From Sinomonas notoginsengisoli (lineage in GTDB: Bacteria > Actinomycetota > Actinomycetes > Actinomycetales > Micrococcaceae): a stretch of DNA of 64,000 bases. Position numbers and translations under genes: made by a program. Positions 31,970 to 40,042 of the stretch are shown piece by piece. The number at the start of each line of letters is the position of its first letter. Position 1 is the stretch's first letter. Below the pieces are notes generated by a model that saw only the letters and a list, made by a program, of their open reading frames with translations, made no database searches and had not been told where the DNA came from. The DNA is taken from NCBI RefSeq assembly GCF_021554725.1, contig NZ_JAIZDP010000002.1, positions 248,001 to 312,000 of the forward strand, written 5' to 3'.

Positions 31970-33577
31970 ATGGAGACCTTGCTCACCCGCGTCGACCCCG
32001 GGAGTGCAGACTTTGCCGGGAACGACGCCGCCCAGCGTGCCCTCGCCGCCGAGCTGCGCGAGCGCCTCGCCGCAGCGGCGCTCGGCGGTCCCGAGCGGTC
32101 CCGGGAGCGGCATCTTGCGCGAGGCAAGCTGCTCCCGCGGGAACGAATCGATGTGCTCCTCGACGAGGGCTCCCCATTCCTAGAAATCGCTCCGCTTGCT
32201 GCGGACGGGATGTACGACGGCGCGTCCCCGGCGGCGGGGATCATCGCCGGCATCGGCCTCGTCCACGGCCGGCACGTCATGGTCGTGTCGAACGACGCGA
32301 CTGTCAAGGGCGGGACCTACTACCCGATGACCGTGAAGAAGCACCTCCGCGCCCAGGAAATCGCGCTCGAGAACCGCCTCCCGTGCATCTACCTCGTCGA
32401 CTCCGGCGGCGCGTTCCTGCCCAAGCAGGACGAGGTGTTCCCCGACCGGGAGCACTTTGGCCGCATCTTCTACAATCAGGCCCGGCTGTCGGCGGCGAAG
32501 ATCCCGCAGATCGCCGCCGTCCTGGGCTCGTGCACGGCCGGCGGGGCGTACGTGCCCGCGATGAGCGACGAGACCGTGATCGTCCGGAACCAGGGCACCA
32601 TCTTCCTGGGCGGCCCGCCTCTCGTGAAGGCCGCGATCGGCGAGATCGTCACAGCGGAGGAGCTGGGCGGAGGAGACGTCCACGCCGCTGTCTCCGGCGT
32701 CGCGGACCATTTGGCGGAGAACGACGAGCACGCCCTCGAGACGGTCCGGAGCATCGTCGAGACCCTGCCGCCCGCTGCGGGCCCGGCCTGGGAGGTGCGC
32801 ACCGCCGTCGAGCCCAAGGCCGATCAGGCCGAGCTCTACGGTGTGGTGCCCACCGACGTCAACGCCCAGTACGACGTGCACGAGGTCATTGCCCGGCTTG
32901 TCGACGGCAGCGAGTTCCACGAGTTCAAGAAGGATTACGGGGCGACCCTCGTCACTGGCTTCGCGCGCATCGATGGCCACCCCGTCGGGATCGTGGCGAA
33001 CAACGGGGTCCTGTTCTCCGAGTCGGCCATGAAGGGCGCGCACTTCATCGAACTGTGCGACCAGCGCGGCATCCCGCTCGTGTTCCTGCAGAACATCTCC
33101 GGCTTCATGGTGGGCAGCGAGGCCGAGCACGGGGGGATCGCGAAGCACGGGGCGAAGATGGTCACCGCGGTCGCGACCACACGCGTGCCCAAGCTGACTG
33201 TGGTGATCGGCGGCTCGTTCGGCGCGGGAAACTACTCGATGTGCGGCCGCGCGTACTCGCCCAGATTCCTGTGGATGTGGCCGGCAAGCCGCATCTCGGT
33301 AATGGGCGGGAACCAGGCCGCCTCCGTGCTCGCGACGGTCAAGCGGGACCAGCTCGAGGCGCGCGGCGAGGACTGGCCGGCCGGAGACGAAGAGGCCTTC
33401 AAGGCGCCCATCAAGGACCAGTACGAGCACCAGGGCAGCCCCTACTACTCGACCGCCCGGCTCTGGGACGACGGCGTGATCGATCCCGCCCACACGCGCC
33501 GCGTGCTCGGGATGGCTCTCGCAGTTGTGGCCCAATCGCCACTGCCGGACACCTCGTTCGGCGTCTTCAGGATGTGA
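31970..33577 (+). CDS. Acyl-CoA carboxylase carboxyltransferase (methylcrotonoyl-CoA carboxylase beta-type)
   Basis: A 535-residue biotin-dependent carboxyltransferase beta subunit. The N-terminal domain has [38 protein letters not shown] and the oxyanion glycines in [17 protein letters not shown]. The C-terminal domain has [32 protein letters not shown] and [20 protein letters not shown]. Length and motifs match methylcrotonoyl-CoA carboxylase (leucine degradation). ATG 31970 follows GGAGG. The biotin-carboxylase alpha gene normally follows, but only a 20-codon relic remains (33591-33650), so the protein must pair with a subunit made elsewhere or be idle. Confidence 0.93.
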   Translation: METLLTRVDPGSADFAGNDAAQRALAAELRERLAAAALGGPERSRERHLARGKLLPRERIDVLLDEGSPFLEIAPLAADGMYDGASPAAGIIAGIGLVHGRHVMVVSNDATVKGGTYYPMTVKKHLRAQEIALENRLPCIYLVDSGGAFLPKQDEVFPDREHFGRIFYNQARLSAAKIPQIAAVLGSCTAGGAYVPAMSDETVIVRNQGTIFLGGPPLVKAAIGEIVTAEELGGGDVHAAVSGVADHLAENDEHALETVRSIVETLPPAAGPAWEVRTAVEPKADQAELYGVVPTDVNAQYDVHEVIARLVDGSEFHEFKKDYGATLVTGFARIDGHPVGIVANNGVLFSESAMKGAHFIELCDQRGIPLVFLQNISGFMVGSEAEHGGIAKHGAKMVTAVATTRVPKLTVVIGGSFGAGNYSMCGRAYSPRFLWMWPASRISVMGGNQAASVLATVKRDQLEARGEDWPAGDEEAFKAPIKDQYEHQGSPYYSTARLWDDGVIDPAHTRRVLGMALAVVAQSPLPDTSFGVFRM

Positions 33578-33590
33578 GGACCTGACCCAC

Positions 33591-33650
33591 TTGAAGGAAG
33601 CCCCACTCTTCGCCAAGGTCCTCGTGGCCAATTGTGGCGAGATCGCCTGA
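33591..33650 (+). pseudogene. Relic of an acyl-CoA carboxylase alpha (biotin carboxylase) gene
   Basis: Thirteen bases after the carboxyltransferase stop a frame reads LKEAPLFAKVLVANCGEIA and then TGA. FxKVLVANRGEIA is the invariant start of biotin carboxylases, where the arginine has become cysteine here. Nothing further of the roughly 650-residue subunit is present before the convergent amidase gene, whose 3' end is at 33713. A 12-mer of the HDAA core (33679-33690) lies at the scar. Confidence 0.6.
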
Positions 33651-33712
33651 GGCGGGCCGACGACGCCAGCCCACGCACCGGCGTCGTGCGTCCCCGTCCG
33701 CCCCTGGTCGTG

Positions 33713-34978
33713 TCAGTGGGAGGCGTAGGCCTGCTTCCACCGAGCAAGGGCCGCCGCCGTGGCCAGCAGGCGGTCGTCGTCGTGGAGGTTGCCGACCAGC
33801 TGGATCCCGACCGGGAGCCCGGACGGTCCGGAGAGCAGCGGCAGCGCCACGGTAGGGCACCCCAGCAGCGTCCACGCGCGGCAGAAGAGCGGATCACCGG
33901 TCCCTTCCGAGGCTGGCGGGGCCTCGCCCAGGACGGCTGGGACAACCAGAGCGTCGATCCCAAAGAAGACGGAACCGAGCTCGTCCCGGCATGCCTCGGC
34001 GAGCTCGAGGGACTGACGGTAGTCGCGCTCTGGGATTGAGGCGCCGCGGTGCAGCAGCTCGGTCAGCCGCGGGCTAACCAAGGCCCAGTTCCCCTCGCAG
34101 CGAGGCCCGAGGTTCCTGGCGGCCTCGTATTCCATGACCGTGTTCTGGGCCGCGCTCAGGCCAACGAAGCTCGCGGGCAGCTCGACGTCCACCACACCGA
34201 ATCCGCCGTCCGGCAGGCGCTGCTCCAGCCCGTCGATGCCGTCCCGCGTGTACTGCTCCGCCTGCTCCCACTCTGCAGGACGCGCGAATCCGAGGGTTGG
34301 CCGCGCTGGCGGCACCGGCTGGGGGGCAGGCTGATCGGCACGCAGCACGTCGAACACCGCGGCCACGCGTTCCACATCCCGGCCCAGCAGTCCCACAGTG
34401 TCCAGCGTCCCGCTGACCGGGAGCACGCCCTCGCGGTCGATCGCTCCAAAGGTCGGCTTGAATCCGACGATTCCGCAGAACGAGGCGGGCCGGGTAATCG
34501 AGCCGGCGGTCTGGGTGCCCAAGGCGATGGGGAGCAGGCCCGCCGCGACGGCCGCCGCGGAGCCGCTGGAGGAGCCACCCGGGGTCCGGTCGGGATCGAG
34601 CGGATTGCGGGTGGGGCCAGCCTGGAACAGGGCGAATTCGGTGGTGACCGTCTTGCCCATGGGAATTGCCCCAGCAGCGCGGAGGGCACGCACCACGGCC
34701 GCGTCGGCCACCGGCCGGTGCCCGCGGTAGATCGGCGATCCGTACTCCGTGGGCATGTCCGCCGTGTCGATCAAGTCCTTGACCCCCACAGGCAGTCCCC
34801 TGAGCGGGAGCTGCTTATCCTCAGCCTCGTCCAGCCCCCTGGCCGCCCGGCGCACTGCGTCCTCGTCCAGATGGGCGAACGCCCTCAGGGCCGGCTCCCG
34901 TTCTCTGATCACGGCGAGGCACGCCTCGGCAGCCTCGGCCACGCTCACGCCGCGGCCCTGCCCAGGCAGGTCAGACAT
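33713..34978 (-). CDS. Amidase (amidase-signature family)
   Basis: A 421-residue amidase-signature hydrolase. The Ser-cisSer-Lys triad lies in GLPVGVKDLIDTADMP (Lys), TPGGSSSGSAAAVAAG (cis-Ser) and GTQTAGSITRPASFCG (nucleophile Ser). The C-terminal half ends in VALPLLSGPSGLPVGIQLVG, typical of the family. Members hydrolyse amides of small acids, ureas or aryl amides; the substrate is not predictable. The start overlaps the 3' end of the atoE-type gene by eight bases, so the amidase is the second gene of that operon. This hints that it frees a short-chain acid or its amide. Confidence 0.9.
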   Translation of the reverse strand: MSDLPGQGRGVSVAEAAEACLAVIREREPALRAFAHLDEDAVRRAARGLDEAEDKQLPLRGLPVGVKDLIDTADMPTEYGSPIYRGHRPVADAAVVRALRAAGAIPMGKTVTTEFALFQAGPTRNPLDPDRTPGGSSSGSAAAVAAGLLPIALGTQTAGSITRPASFCGIVGFKPTFGAIDREGVLPVSGTLDTVGLLGRDVERVAAVFDVLRADQPAPQPVPPARPTLGFARPAEWEQAEQYTRDGIDGLEQRLPDGGFGVVDVELPASFVGLSAAQNTVMEYEAARNLGPRCEGNWALVSPRLTELLHRGASIPERDYRQSLELAEACRDELGSVFFGIDALVVPAVLGEAPPASEGTGDPLFCRAWTLLGCPTVALPLLSGPSGLPVGIQLVGNLHDDDRLLATAAALARWKQAYASH

Positions 34979-36422
34979 GCGGCATGATCAGCATCGCAAT
35001 GCCAAAGATGACGGAGCCGACCAGGAACGCGGCCACCGTGTACCCCATGACCTTCCGCACGCTGAGCTTGGCGATCGCGAGCACCGGCAGGAGCCAGAAG
35101 GGCTGGATCATGTTGGCCACCGCCTCTCCTGCCGCGACGGACATGGAGACCTTGCCGAGGTAGGCGGGCGAGTTCTCGCCCAGCTGCCGGGCGGCCTCGA
35201 CCGCGATGGGGCCCTGGACACCCCAGTGCCCGCCGCCCGAGGGGACGAAGAGGGAGATGATGATGGACCCGATGAAGTTCAGGAACGGCAGCGTCGCGGT
35301 CGTGGCACCCGCCACGATGGACGCGGAGATGACGGCCTGCAGCGGCCTGGTGTGCGTGTCCGGGGCATAGGCGAGCAGGCCCACGATGCCCCCGTAGAGC
35401 GGGTACTGCAGCAGCAGCGGCCCGCAGGTCTTGGCCGCGTCCGTGAAGGCCCGGATGAACCGGATCGGCGTGCCGTGCAGGAGGGCGGCGAGGATGGTGA
35501 AGAGCATCACCATGGAGGAGATGTTCAGGTTGAAGCCGCTGATGACGAAGTAGGTGGCGCCGGCGAGGAAGAGCAGCACGTTGAGGATCCACAGCCCCTC
35601 GAGGCGCTCGGCGAAGGACCGCCGGACGCCCGGCCTCGCCCCCGCCTGCGGCGGCTGAGCGCCCATCGCGTCGGCACCCAGCAGGGCCTCGCGGTCCACC
35701 TCGTCCGTCTCGTGCGGGGCCATCTTCCAGATCAGCAGTGCCAGTGCCGCGGTGACCACGAGAACGGTCACCCAGCTGTAGGGCTGCAGGATGGTGAGCT
35801 CGAGCGGCACGAGCTGGTGGGTCGCCGTGTAGATGACGTTGAGCTTGCTCGTCGGGTCGGTGTTGGCCAGGGCGATCGAGCTGGAGAAGCCGTTGGTCCA
35901 GAGCATGTAGCCCATGTATCCCGCGGCAATCATGTATCCGAAGTTGGCCTTGGACAGTCGCGCGAAGACACGGCGACCGAGCAGCGCGCCAACCACGAGG
36001 CCGAGGCCCCAGTTGAGGATGTTCGCCACGGCGGCGGCGCCGAAGCACATCAACGCGCCCTCGATCTGGTTCCGCGGCTTCGAGGCCAGCCAGATCAGGC
36101 CCCTCTTCACGGCCGGTGCCTCGGCGAGCGTGTAGCCACTAACGAGGATCAGCACCATCTGCAGCGCGAAGGTGAAGATGTTGTTGGTGCCCCAGACGCC
36201 CTGGTACCAGCCCTCGAGGATGCCCTGGGGCGACGCGTGCGGGACCCACAACACGATCATGACCACCACGAGCAGGGTCAGGATGACCGCGAAGAGGAAC
36301 GGATCCGGCATGAAGCGCTCGACGTAGCGGACGCAGAGGTCCGTGAAGCGCTGGATCAGGGTCTTCCGCGGGGCCTCGACCGCGGTGGCGCCGTGTGGGC
36401 CGGTCTTCGGTGAGCTGGACAT
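34971..36422 (-). CDS. atoE: Short-chain fatty-acid transporter (AtoE family)
   Basis: A 483-residue membrane protein with about twelve hydrophobic segments. FMPDPFLFAVILTLLVVVMI at the N terminus, LNWGLGLVVGALLGRRVFA, and FVPSGGGHWGVQGPIAVEAA are characteristic of AtoE proteins, which import short-chain fatty acids such as acetoacetate or butyrate. GAGGAAGACC precedes the ATG. First gene of an operon with the amidase. The upstream region has overlapping palindromes of GntR type at 36489-36507; no regulator gene is adjacent. Confidence 0.9.
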   Translation of the reverse strand: MSSSPKTGPHGATAVEAPRKTLIQRFTDLCVRYVERFMPDPFLFAVILTLLVVVMIVLWVPHASPQGILEGWYQGVWGTNNIFTFALQMVLILVSGYTLAEAPAVKRGLIWLASKPRNQIEGALMCFGAAAVANILNWGLGLVVGALLGRRVFARLSKANFGYMIAAGYMGYMLWTNGFSSSIALANTDPTSKLNVIYTATHQLVPLELTILQPYSWVTVLVVTAALALLIWKMAPHETDEVDREALLGADAMGAQPPQAGARPGVRRSFAERLEGLWILNVLLFLAGATYFVISGFNLNISSMVMLFTILAALLHGTPIRFIRAFTDAAKTCGPLLLQYPLYGGIVGLLAYAPDTHTRPLQAVISASIVAGATTATLPFLNFIGSIIISLFVPSGGGHWGVQGPIAVEAARQLGENSPAYLGKVSMSVAAGEAVANMIQPFWLLPVLAIAKLSVRKVMGYTVAAFLVGSVIFGIAMLIMPHV

Positions 36423-36488
36423 GGTCTTCCTCAGTGATCGGGTCGGCTCGTCCCGCTGTCTGGGCTCCGTTGGCCGACAGACGGGAAG

Positions 36489-36507
36489 CTACCACTTGGT
36501 AGGACCA
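36489..36507 (-). promoter_or_regulatory. Overlapping palindromes upstream of atoE (GntR-type operator)
   Basis: CTACCA-CT-TGGTAG (36489-36502) is a perfect palindrome, and TGGT-AGG-ACCA (36497-36507) is the TGGTnnnACCA pattern recognised by FadR-type GntR regulators. They overlap by six bases and lie about 70 bases upstream of the atoE start, so two binding modes compete. No GntR gene lies nearby, so the regulator would act in trans. Confidence 0.55.
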
Positions 36508-36579
36508 CATCAAGGCGCAACGCCGGTGGTCCGGATCACTCTGAGGCTACGAACTCCTCGGTGCCCATGTCCACCCGCA

Positions 36580-37902
36580 TCAGAGGCGGACGACGGTTTC
36601 GCCGTCGGAGGCCGTGATGTCCGCCCCCTCGAGGGCGGCCACGCTCGGCCCGAGCCAGGCGGCATCAGAGCCTTTGCCTTCGGCGCTGATTCCGCCCGCG
36701 ACCTCGAATTCCCTGACCGTGCCCTCGATCTCGACGGTGGCCACGTTGTCCCCCGTGGTCGCGAGCCTGCCGCCGATGGTGATCGAGTCGACCTCGCCTC
36801 CGGGCTTGATGCTCAGCGCGATGGCCTTGAGCGGCATCTGGACGCCCTTGACGAGGCTCATGCCCTCGCCGCCACTGGTAATGACATCTCCGACCACCGA
36901 GAGGCTACCGAGAGGTTTGCTGATCTGGATGCCCACCGACCCGTCCCCGGTCGTCTCAATGGAGGCGAAGCGGGCCTCGCGCAGCGAGCCGTCGTAGAGG
37001 TTGAACCCCCGGGCACCCTTGCCGGTGGTCCGGATGGTGTCCTCCACATCCAGCACGTCGATGTCTCCGAAATTCACGAACCCGATCCCACTCGGCCCGT
37101 GCGAGGTCACCGGCGCCTGCGCCGTCCATCTCTTCACCATGCCCCAGTTGTCCAGCACCATGTCGTTCTGCCCGTAAGTGGTGACCGGGCCGGCGTTGAC
37201 CACACTGTCCACGCTTGCCCCGGAGATGACGAACACTCCTCCAGAGATGACGTCCGGGGTGCCCCCGGGGATGCGCCCGTCGGTGTGGATCTCCCCGGTG
37301 CGCAGCTCACCGACGGAGAGGGCGCCGCCGTCGGCCTTGCCGGACCAGTCGCCGTGGCCGCCCACGAGCACTCCGCTGCCGCACACCGGCTGCTCCTTTG
37401 AACCGACGACGACGTCGAGCACCTCGGCGGTGATCGTCACGACGGGGTCGGGCTGGCGGTTCCAGACGGTGAGCGCCCCTTGGAGCGCTTCGACGCCGAA
37501 TCCGTGCGGGCGCAGCGCACGTCCGCGCACATCGGCAGCCTCGATTGTTAGGCCCTCGATCTGCACGTGGCCCGCCCGGACGGCGTCCTGTGCCATGAGG
37601 CACACTTGGCCCCGCGTCGTCACGTTCTTGAGCGTGAGCCGGCCGAAGTCCTCGACAGAGGTGTCGTTGAGGATGGCCATCTCGTCTGGCTCAGTGAGCA
37701 CCGTGACGCGGTCGAGCGTGTTGTCCTTGGTGAGGCGAACGCCCTTCGCACCGAATTGCAGCGTCCCCCCGCGCAGCGTAGTGCCCGGCGGCAGCGTGAT
37801 CATCCCAGAGCCTGTGATGGTCCCCTGCACTTCGATCTCGCTAGCCCCGCTGCTGAGGGCCTCCGCGAGCTCCTGGGCGTTGGTCACTGGCGTGCTGGTC
37901 AT
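36580..37902 (-). CDS. Predicted right-handed parallel beta-helix protein of unknown function
   Basis: A 440-residue protein without signal peptide or membrane helix. It consists of short strands separated by Gly/Asp turns, with recurrent units such as SGMITLPPGTTLRGGTLQFG, LTLKNVTTRGQV, VVSGGVF-type and GDGSVGIQISKPLGSLSV. This spacing of about 20-25 residues is typical of pectin-lyase-like beta helices. No catalytic residues of polysaccharide lyases can be singled out. ATG 37902 has TAGGAG upstream; the frame is open to 38007 but without a site. ACCGATCGGT, a perfect palindrome, lies at 37922-37931 just upstream. Isolated gene with no informative partner. Confidence 0.6.
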   Translation of the reverse strand: MTSTPVTNAQELAEALSSGASEIEVQGTITGSGMITLPPGTTLRGGTLQFGAKGVRLTKDNTLDRVTVLTEPDEMAILNDTSVEDFGRLTLKNVTTRGQVCLMAQDAVRAGHVQIEGLTIEAADVRGRALRPHGFGVEALQGALTVWNRQPDPVVTITAEVLDVVVGSKEQPVCGSGVLVGGHGDWSGKADGGALSVGELRTGEIHTDGRIPGGTPDVISGGVFVISGASVDSVVNAGPVTTYGQNDMVLDNWGMVKRWTAQAPVTSHGPSGIGFVNFGDIDVLDVEDTIRTTGKGARGFNLYDGSLREARFASIETTGDGSVGIQISKPLGSLSVVGDVITSGGEGMSLVKGVQMPLKAIALSIKPGGEVDSITIGGRLATTGDNVATVEIEGTVREFEVAGGISAEGKGSDAAWLGPSVAALEGADITASDGETVVRL

Positions 37903-38523
37903 CGGAACTCCTAAGCGGCCGACCGATCGGTTCCCTGTCCCGGAGACACCATAGCGCGGTGATCGCTTCTCGGCTGGAAGTACATTTTGAGCAACTTTGT
38001 CTTCCACTGCGTCTACGGTGTGCTCACCTCGGCCTCGTCTACAGCTCGCTCGCCCGCTCGGAAGACGGCCCCTCGCCCGGCTCTGTCCAGCCGCCTCGGA
38101 GTTCGATGTGCCGTGGCGAGCTGCGGCCTCCGTATGGCCCCGAGCACAGCGAAACCCAATGAGAAGTCTTCGGGCCCACCGGCAGCCCGCCGCTCATGTA
38201 GGTCCGGTCAATATCAGCGACAACGACTGATGGCCGATGAGGGTTCTCCTCGGGAGATATCTCTTCGACTTCGAGAGGCCAGAACGGTACACCGCCCGTC
38301 GTATCCGCCACAGGTTCGATCGGACACTGCTCCTCGAGTATCTGGCTGCGCTAGGAATCCCTGCCGACAGCGATGCTTCCTACGGACCGGCCAGGCTCCC
38401 ACAGCGACGACGAGACTACCCGGGGCGCGAGATCTCGCTCGAAGAGGCACGGTCCCTCTTCGCCTAGAGCGCCGGACCCGTTCCAATTGCGATATAACTC
38501 GAGGGTTCGCCCCGCGTCGGCAA
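37903..38523. other. Gene-poor region with two antisense, mutually exclusive doubtful ORFs
   Basis: This 621-base stretch has lower G+C than its neighbours and no gene I can support firmly. It holds a palindrome ACCGATCGGT at 37922-37931, likely an operator for the beta-helix gene. Further on a minus-strand frame (38039-38311) reads ADTTGGVPFWPLEVEEISPE and overlaps a plus-strand frame at 38237-38467. Both have moderate G/C at third positions, so neither is clearly coding. The area borders immunity relics and looks like decayed accessory DNA. Confidence 0.4.
38237..38467 (+). CDS. Doubtful small hypothetical protein
   Basis: A 76-residue frame, basic at the start (FDFERPERYTARRIRHRFD), then LLEYLAALGIPADSDASYG and ending REISLEEARSLFA. 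The composition is protein-like, but there is no clear ribosome-binding site and the frame is opposed by another ORF. I do not recognise a family. It could be a remnant of a larger gene. Confidence 0.25.
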   Translation: MRVLLGRYLFDFERPERYTARRIRHRFDRTLLLEYLAALGIPADSDASYGPARLPQRRRDYPGREISLEEARSLFA

Positions 38524-38784
38524 TCACTCGGGCGTGCGCTTGCCGGACATGGTGATCGATCGCAGCCTGCGCGGCTCCGTTTCGAATACGGGCCGCAGCT
38601 CCGGCCAGCGGTTCCGCAGATACTCAAGCGCCTGGACCATCACGTTCGAAGCGTCGTTGATTTCGGTGTCAGTCTCGTCACCGATCATGGCACCCCAGCC
38701 AGAATCACGTTCATTGTCGGGATTTTCACGATACACATACTCCGGACGAAGGTCCCTCTCTAGGCTTCGACGGCTGACCAACAC
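38524..38784 (-). pseudogene. DUF2185/Imm33-type immunity protein fragment
   Basis: A minus-strand frame of 86 codons reads VSRRSLERDLRPEYVYRE, then DSGWGAMIGDETDTEINDAS and LEYLRNRWPELRPVFETEP. This is the core of the Imm33 (DUF2185) immunity family, which protects against polymorphic toxins. There is no strong ribosome-binding site; the frame starts with GTG/TTG just after the broken DUF2314-like frame, so it was probably the second half of one gene. No toxin gene is present nearby. Confidence 0.55.
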
Positions 38785-39034
38785 CTTCTACCGACTCCGG
38801 TAGTTGTGATTGTGCGAGGTACGTTCGTGCCGAGCACCTGCACCCACATGGGTTCCGCGCCGGGATCATCTGGCACCGGGTCAATCACTTCAAACAAGAG
38901 TTTGCCGTAATCGCCTGGCCGCAGGGACTCCCGCTCGTGGCGAGGAGGAATGAGAAGGTGCGCGGTGCTTCCCGGTTCCGTCTCTCTCCATCAGCAATTC
39001 GGTGTTGCACGATTCGGTCGCTCACGTCGCACAT
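38785..39034 (-). pseudogene. Frameshifted DUF2314-like immunity relic
   Basis: From ATG 39034 the frame reads MCDVSDRIVQHRIADGERRN and EAPRTFS, then loses one base near 38963. In the shifted frame it continues IPPRHERESLRPGDYGKLLF, VIDPVPDDPGAEPMWVQVLG, and soon stops. EAPRTFxIP, LRxGDxxKLLFE and E-x-MWVxV are the pattern of DUF2314/Imm proteins. The second half of the domain is missing and the frame ends next to the Imm33 fragment. Two lesions in a short stretch indicate a dead gene. Confidence 0.55.
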
Positions 39035-39175
39035 TCCTCCATCCTCGCCGAATCGCATGAGCCGAGACCGTGAGGGATGGGAGCGGGTGCAGATGGCGAG
39101 GCCTGACGAGGTCTTCGCCCTCAACCCTTTCCTCGAATACAGGAACCCCTCCTCTGGTTGTCGGCCTTCCCAGAC

Positions 39176-39346
39176 CTATTTGGCCGGGTCCTTCGTTACT
39201 ACCAAGAGGCCGTAGATGACACCGGGCACGTGGCCGAGCAGCTGCCACAGGAGGGCCCAGAGCACCTTTCGGGTCAGGCCCTCGTGGAGGAACACGGCCA
39301 GAGGCGGGAGGATGAAGCACAGGACGATGAGCAGGAGTTTCTTCAT
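39176..39346 (-). CDS. Pmp3/UPF0057 family small membrane proteolipid
   Basis: A 56-residue hydrophobic protein of the Pmp3/YqaE family. LLLIVLCFILPPLAVFLHEG, then LWALLWQLLGHVPGVIYGLL form two membrane helices with the conserved proline-proline. Members help maintain membrane potential under cold or salt stress. ATG 39346 overlaps the TetR stop by four bases (ATGA), so it is co-translated with TetR, which is unusual for this family. Confidence 0.85.
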   Translation of the reverse strand: MKKLLLIVLCFILPPLAVFLHEGLTRKVLWALLWQLLGHVPGVIYGLLVVTKDPAK

Positions 39347-39960
39347 GGCCCCATAGTGGGCCATGAAGAGCCCCCAGCACAGCTGTGCGGCCGCGACACC
39401 GCACCCAGGACGCCTCGGGCTTCGGCCATGAGCTCGTGAAGGATGTCCGTCAGTTTCGAGCCATCCGGGCCGCGCACCCAAAGCGCAAACGCAACCTTGA
39501 AGATCGCGACCCCTTGTTCGGCAGCCAAATTCGCGACGCGTTCGGAGACTCCGCGTTCGATCAGGGCTTCGGTCATGACTGAGGCGAACATCGCGAGTTT
39601 GATGAGCTCGCGCTCCCGCAGCTCGGTGTGCGCCGAGACCACCGAGTCACGCAGCCTCACCCTTTCGGGGTCTTCCTGCATGATGCCGCAGACCGCGCCG
39701 AGCGCTGCTCCGACCGCCTGGACGGGGGCTGCCGTAGCGGGAACTTCGGCGATGGTGCGCGCGAGGAGATCACGCACCATCTCGGTCCCAGAGAAGAGGA
39801 CCTCACGCTTGTCGGGGAAGTGGCGGAAGAAGGTCCGCTCGCTCAGTCCCGCGCGCGCCGAGATCTCGGCCACAGTCGTCGCATCGAATCCCTTCTCGTT
39901 GTAGAGCGTTAAAGCCGCCTGGGCGAGGCGGCCGCGCGCGTTCGGCTCCCATCGACCCAT
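39343..39960 (-). CDS. TetR family transcriptional regulator
   Basis: A 205-residue repressor. The N-terminal HTH is visible in LAQAALTLYNEKGFDATTVA and ISARAGLSERTFFRHFPDK (residues about 10-48); the helical ligand-binding domain follows. The upstream frame extends to 39993, but ATG 39960 gives the typical length and lies outside the operator. It is divergent from an SDR gene, with two matching 21-base operators between, and is coupled to the Pmp3 gene downstream. Confidence 0.88.
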   Translation of the reverse strand: MGRWEPNARGRLAQAALTLYNEKGFDATTVAEISARAGLSERTFFRHFPDKREVLFSGTEMVRDLLARTIAEVPATAAPVQAVGAALGAVCGIMQEDPERVRLRDSVVSAHTELRERELIKLAMFASVMTEALIERGVSERVANLAAEQGVAIFKVAFALWVRGPDGSKLTDILHELMAEARGVLGAVSRPHSCAGGSSWPTMGP

Positions 39961-39974
39961 ACCTCGATCATAGG

Positions 39975-40029
39975 TGATGACAGACGCTGACATCAGTCGT
40001 ACTCTTAGTGATGACAGTGACTGACATCA
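39975..40029. promoter_or_regulatory. Two 21-base TetR operators
   Basis: TGATGACAG-ACG-CTGACATCA (39975-39995) and TGATGACAG-TGA-CTGACATCA (40009-40029) differ only in the central three bases. Each is a near-perfect palindrome. Their centres are 34 bases apart. They lie between the divergent tetR and SDR genes and cover both promoters, so TetR should repress itself and the SDR gene. Confidence 0.8.
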
Positions 40030-40042
40030 TGAGGAGTGGAAC

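Noticed and set aside
38039-38311. Minus-strand ORF of 90 codons with protein-like composition
   Set aside because: Overlaps an equally plausible plus-strand frame, has no ribosome-binding site and no recognised family, so it is only mentioned in the region note.
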